Shown here: positions 62,412 through 64,000 of the stretch, in pieces | How the letters are laid out: every line of letters starts with the position of its first letter | Position numbering within the stretch: the stretch's first letter is position 1 | NCBI RefSeq assembly: GCF_034137685.1 | Contig: NZ_CP139418.1 | Location: 833,001 to 897,000, forward strand | Reading direction: 5' to 3' | Length of the DNA: 64,000 nt | From: Streptococcus sp. S1 | Lineage (GTDB): Bacteria > Bacillota > Bacilli > Lactobacillales > Streptococcaceae | Translations under genes and position numbers: made by a program | The notes under the pieces: model-generated | What the model was told of the DNA's origin: nothing | Databases searched by the model: none | The model's input: the letters and a program-made list of their open reading frames with translations, nothing else

Positions 62412-63132
62412 CAAATATATTGCCCATGCAGGCGTAGCTAGTCGTCGCAAGGCCGAAGAACTGATCAAGCAAGGCTTGGTGACAGTCAATGGCCAAGTTG
62501 TGCGTGAATTAGCGACCATCATTAAAACCGGTGATCAGGTAGAAGTAGAAGGGACTCCAATCTATAATGAAGAAAAGGTCTACTATCTTTTAAATAAGCC
62601 ACGTGGCGTCATTTCTAGTGTATCGGATGATAAAGGTCGGACAACAGTCGTTGACCTTTTATCTCAAGTACCAGAGCGCATCTACCCAGTGGGACGTTTG
62701 GACTGGGATACATCTGGTGTCTTGATTTTGACCAATGATGGTGATTTTACAGATGAGATGATCCACCCGCGAAATGAAATTGATAAGGTCTATGTGGCGC
62801 GTGTCAAAGGGATTGCCAATAAGGAAAACTTACGTCCCTTGACGCGAGGGGTGACCATTGATGGAAAGAAAACCAAGCCAGCGACTTACGAGATTTTAAA
62901 AGTGGATGTCGAAAAGAACCGTTCAGTGGTTCAGTTGACCATTCATGAAGGGCGTAACCACCAGGTTAAAAAGATGTTTGAAGCTGTGGGACTTTTAGTG
63001 GACAAACTCTCCCGGACCCAGTTTGGGAATTTGGACGTCTCAGGACTACGTCCGGGTGAATACCGTCGTTTGAACAAAAAAGAAATCAGCCAGCTGCACA
63101 ATCTAGCAGTAACTAAATCTAAAAAAGCATGA
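62401..63132 (+). CDS. rluB: 23S rRNA pseudouridine synthase RluB
   Basis: A 243-aa RsuA-family enzyme. N-terminal S4 domain ([22 protein letters not shown]), catalytic Asp in [17 protein letters not shown], and [15 protein letters not shown]. Isomerises uridine 2605 of 23S rRNA (E. coli numbering). GAGGAAC is the binding site; its end overlaps yidD (ATGA). Confidence 0.94.
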   Translation: MRINKYIAHAGVASRRKAEELIKQGLVTVNGQVVRELATIIKTGDQVEVEGTPIYNEEKVYYLLNKPRGVISSVSDDKGRTTVVDLLSQVPERIYPVGRLDWDTSGVLILTNDGDFTDEMIHPRNEIDKVYVARVKGIANKENLRPLTRGVTIDGKKTKPATYEILKVDVEKNRSVVQLTIHEGRNHQVKKMFEAVGLLVDKLSRTQFGNLDVSGLRPGEYRRLNKKEISQLHNLAVTKSKKA

Positions 63133-63386
63133 AAACAATCCTGATTGCGCTGGTCAGAGGCTATCAAAAATGGATCTCTCCCCTATTTCCGCCTTCTTGT
63201 CGTTTTCAACCGACCTGTTCCAATTATATGATCCAAGCGATTGAACGTTTTGGTGTGAAAGGTGTCTTGATGGGGATTGCAAGGATTCTACGTTGCCATC
63301 CGGGAACCAAAGCAGGACCAGACCCCTTGCCAGACCATTTTAGTCTGAAGCGAAATGAAGAATCAAAATTGGACGATCGGAAATAA
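63129..63386 (+). CDS. yidD: Membrane protein insertion efficiency factor YidD
   Basis: An 85-aa amphipathic, membrane-associated protein that helps YidC-dependent insertion. The signature [38 protein letters not shown] and DPLP is present, with the three conserved cysteines. Last gene of the racE operon, unlike in many bacteria where it lies with rnpA. Confidence 0.95.
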   Translation: MKTILIALVRGYQKWISPLFPPSCRFQPTCSNYMIQAIERFGVKGVLMGIARILRCHPGTKAGPDPLPDHFSLKRNEESKLDDRK

Positions 63387-63390
63387 ACAG

Positions 63391-63429
63391 AAACACCCTT
63401 AGAAATTATTTTTCTAAGGGTGTTGATTT
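63391..63429. terminator. Bidirectional terminator between yidD and trkH
   Basis: A perfect 14-bp stem, AACACCCTTAGAAA with TTTCTAAGGGTGTT (63392-63405 with 63411-63424), with a TTATT loop; serves both convergent units. Confidence 0.88.
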
Positions 63430-63446
63430 TGTACTAGAGTTGTCTA

Positions 63447-64000
63447 TCAGCGTTTAGACCATGTTTTAGGGAGAAAGAGAAGAATCATTGGATAGATTTC
63501 AAGCCGTCCGGCAATCATGGCTAAGGAAAGTAACAGTTTTGAAATCGGACTAAAGATGGAGAAGGTTTGACCTGTTCCAATCATAGGTCCAATGTTGTTG
63601 AAACAACTAAAGACAGCGCTGACAACCGTCATGAAGTTATTATTGTCTAGACTCACTACAAAGAGTAGGCCGATCGTGATAAAACTGTATATTGTAAAGT
63701 ACTTGAGGATCTGATGCTGTGTATCCTTATCCAATATCGTATCATTGACATGCAAGGTCAGAACGCGATTCGGAGACAAGGTCGAAAGAACCTGATTTTT
63801 TGCGATTCGCCATAAGGTCAAGCACCGAATGACTTTTAGCCCCCCAGCGGTCGATCCAGCAGAACCACCGATGACCATCAGCATCAAGAGGATGAACTGA
63901 GAAAAGAGAGGCCATTTTTCTGTCGTTCCATAACCAAAACCGGTAGTGGTGATGATATTGGAAACTTGGAAGAAGGAAATCTCAAAACTCTTAGCGACAT
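63447..64000 (-). CDS. trkH: TrkH family potassium uptake protein, C-terminal part (runs off the edge)
   Basis: 184 residues of a K+ channel subunit; the start lies beyond the right edge. Selectivity-filter sequences typical of TrkH/KtrB are seen: TTTGFG near the cut end, IGGSAGSTAGGLKV, and later CFNNIGPMIGTG, each followed by hydrophobic helices; it ends RLEIYPMILLFLPKTWSKR. Works with a TrkA/KtrA NAD-binding regulatory subunit, not in this window. Partial only because of the window boundary. Confidence 0.92.
   Translation of the reverse strand, partial: VAKSFEISFFQVSNIITTTGFGYGTTEKWPLFSQFILLMLMVIGGSAGSTAGGLKVIRCLTLWRIAKNQVLSTLSPNRVLTLHVNDTILDKDTQHQILKYFTIYSFITIGLLFVVSLDNNNFMTVVSAVFSCFNNIGPMIGTGQTFSIFSPISKLLLSLAMIAGRLEIYPMILLFLPKTWSKR

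Noticed and set aside
1..64000. CRISPR arrays, tRNA/rRNA genes, toxin-antitoxin pairs, intact insertion sequences
   Set aside because: Looked for by eye on both strands; no regularly spaced repeats, cloverleafs or transposase motifs were seen. A tRNAscan/Infernal run would be decisive.
63447..64000. trkH as a truncated pseudogene
   Set aside because: The frame is open to the last base of the window, so the missing N-terminus is simply outside it.

Overview
The window is low-GC Firmicute DNA that reads as Streptococcus, most likely the mitis/sanguinis/parasanguinis side of the genus. Four things point there: gene order matching the pneumococcal core chromosome (substrate-binding protein-metQ-M20-metN-metI; gnd-ritR; nrdR-dnaB-dnaI; SNF2-murC-GNAT-GNAT-mltG-greA; racE-rdgB-cbpB-xerD-like-scpA-scpB-rluB-yidD), extended -10 promoters of the form TGnTATAAT in front of most operons, AAGGAGG ribosome binding sites, and lysine- rather than DAP-type wall genes. 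Species assignment is inference. No rRNA, tRNA, CRISPR array, intact IS or prophage is visible.

Layout. 77-4974: a four-gene glycosyltransferase operon (GT8, GT2, GtfB-like, GtfA-like) resembling the enzymes that glycosylate serine-rich repeat adhesins, but with no accessory Sec genes downstream of it. 5094-8304: gatCAB. 8404-12214: a small membrane protein, a zinc alcohol dehydrogenase under a CcpA-type operator, an EamA transporter and a lipoprotein. 12360-19136: an M20 peptidase behind a MET-box, then the methionine ABC transporter cluster with a second M20 peptidase inside it and an ECF S-component-like protein. 19262-20469: a small HTH regulator with two related membrane proteins, behind a perfect 26-bp palindrome. 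20620-25433: trhO, a DUF4299-type protein, a nucleoside phosphorylase followed by the stub of a lost ABC ATPase, an SDR and a PfkB kinase.

25434-25764 is a repeat-rich intergenic region. It holds a MITE-like structured element and one copy of a dispersed repeat whose second copy lies inverted at 52116-52225. Then come rsmG (minus), lemA-htpX, an Rgg regulator with a hidden 58-aa ORF coupled to an MFS transporter (minus), yceD, a flotillin, gnd-ritR, ptsG, a phosphohydrolase-like EEP protein, nrdR-dnaB-dnaI-nitroreductase-der, an SNF2/SWIM protein, murC, two GNATs, mltG and greA.

52582-64000: yidC-acyP (minus), an RNA methyltransferase, an HD protein, a Bax-inhibitor-type protein, lysA, yneF, the long racE-to-yidD operon (cell wall, nucleotide hygiene, c-di-AMP sensing, chromosome condensation, ribosome modification, membrane insertion), and the C-terminal part of a TrkH potassium channel running off the right edge.

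Most of the window is conserved housekeeping. The parts worth a second look are the accessory glycosylation operon, the HTH/membrane-protein cassette, the Rgg-small ORF-MFS unit, the apparent leaderless start sites of two RNA methyltransferases, and the two repeat-laden intergenic regions. No clearly new multi-gene system could be demonstrated from sequence alone.
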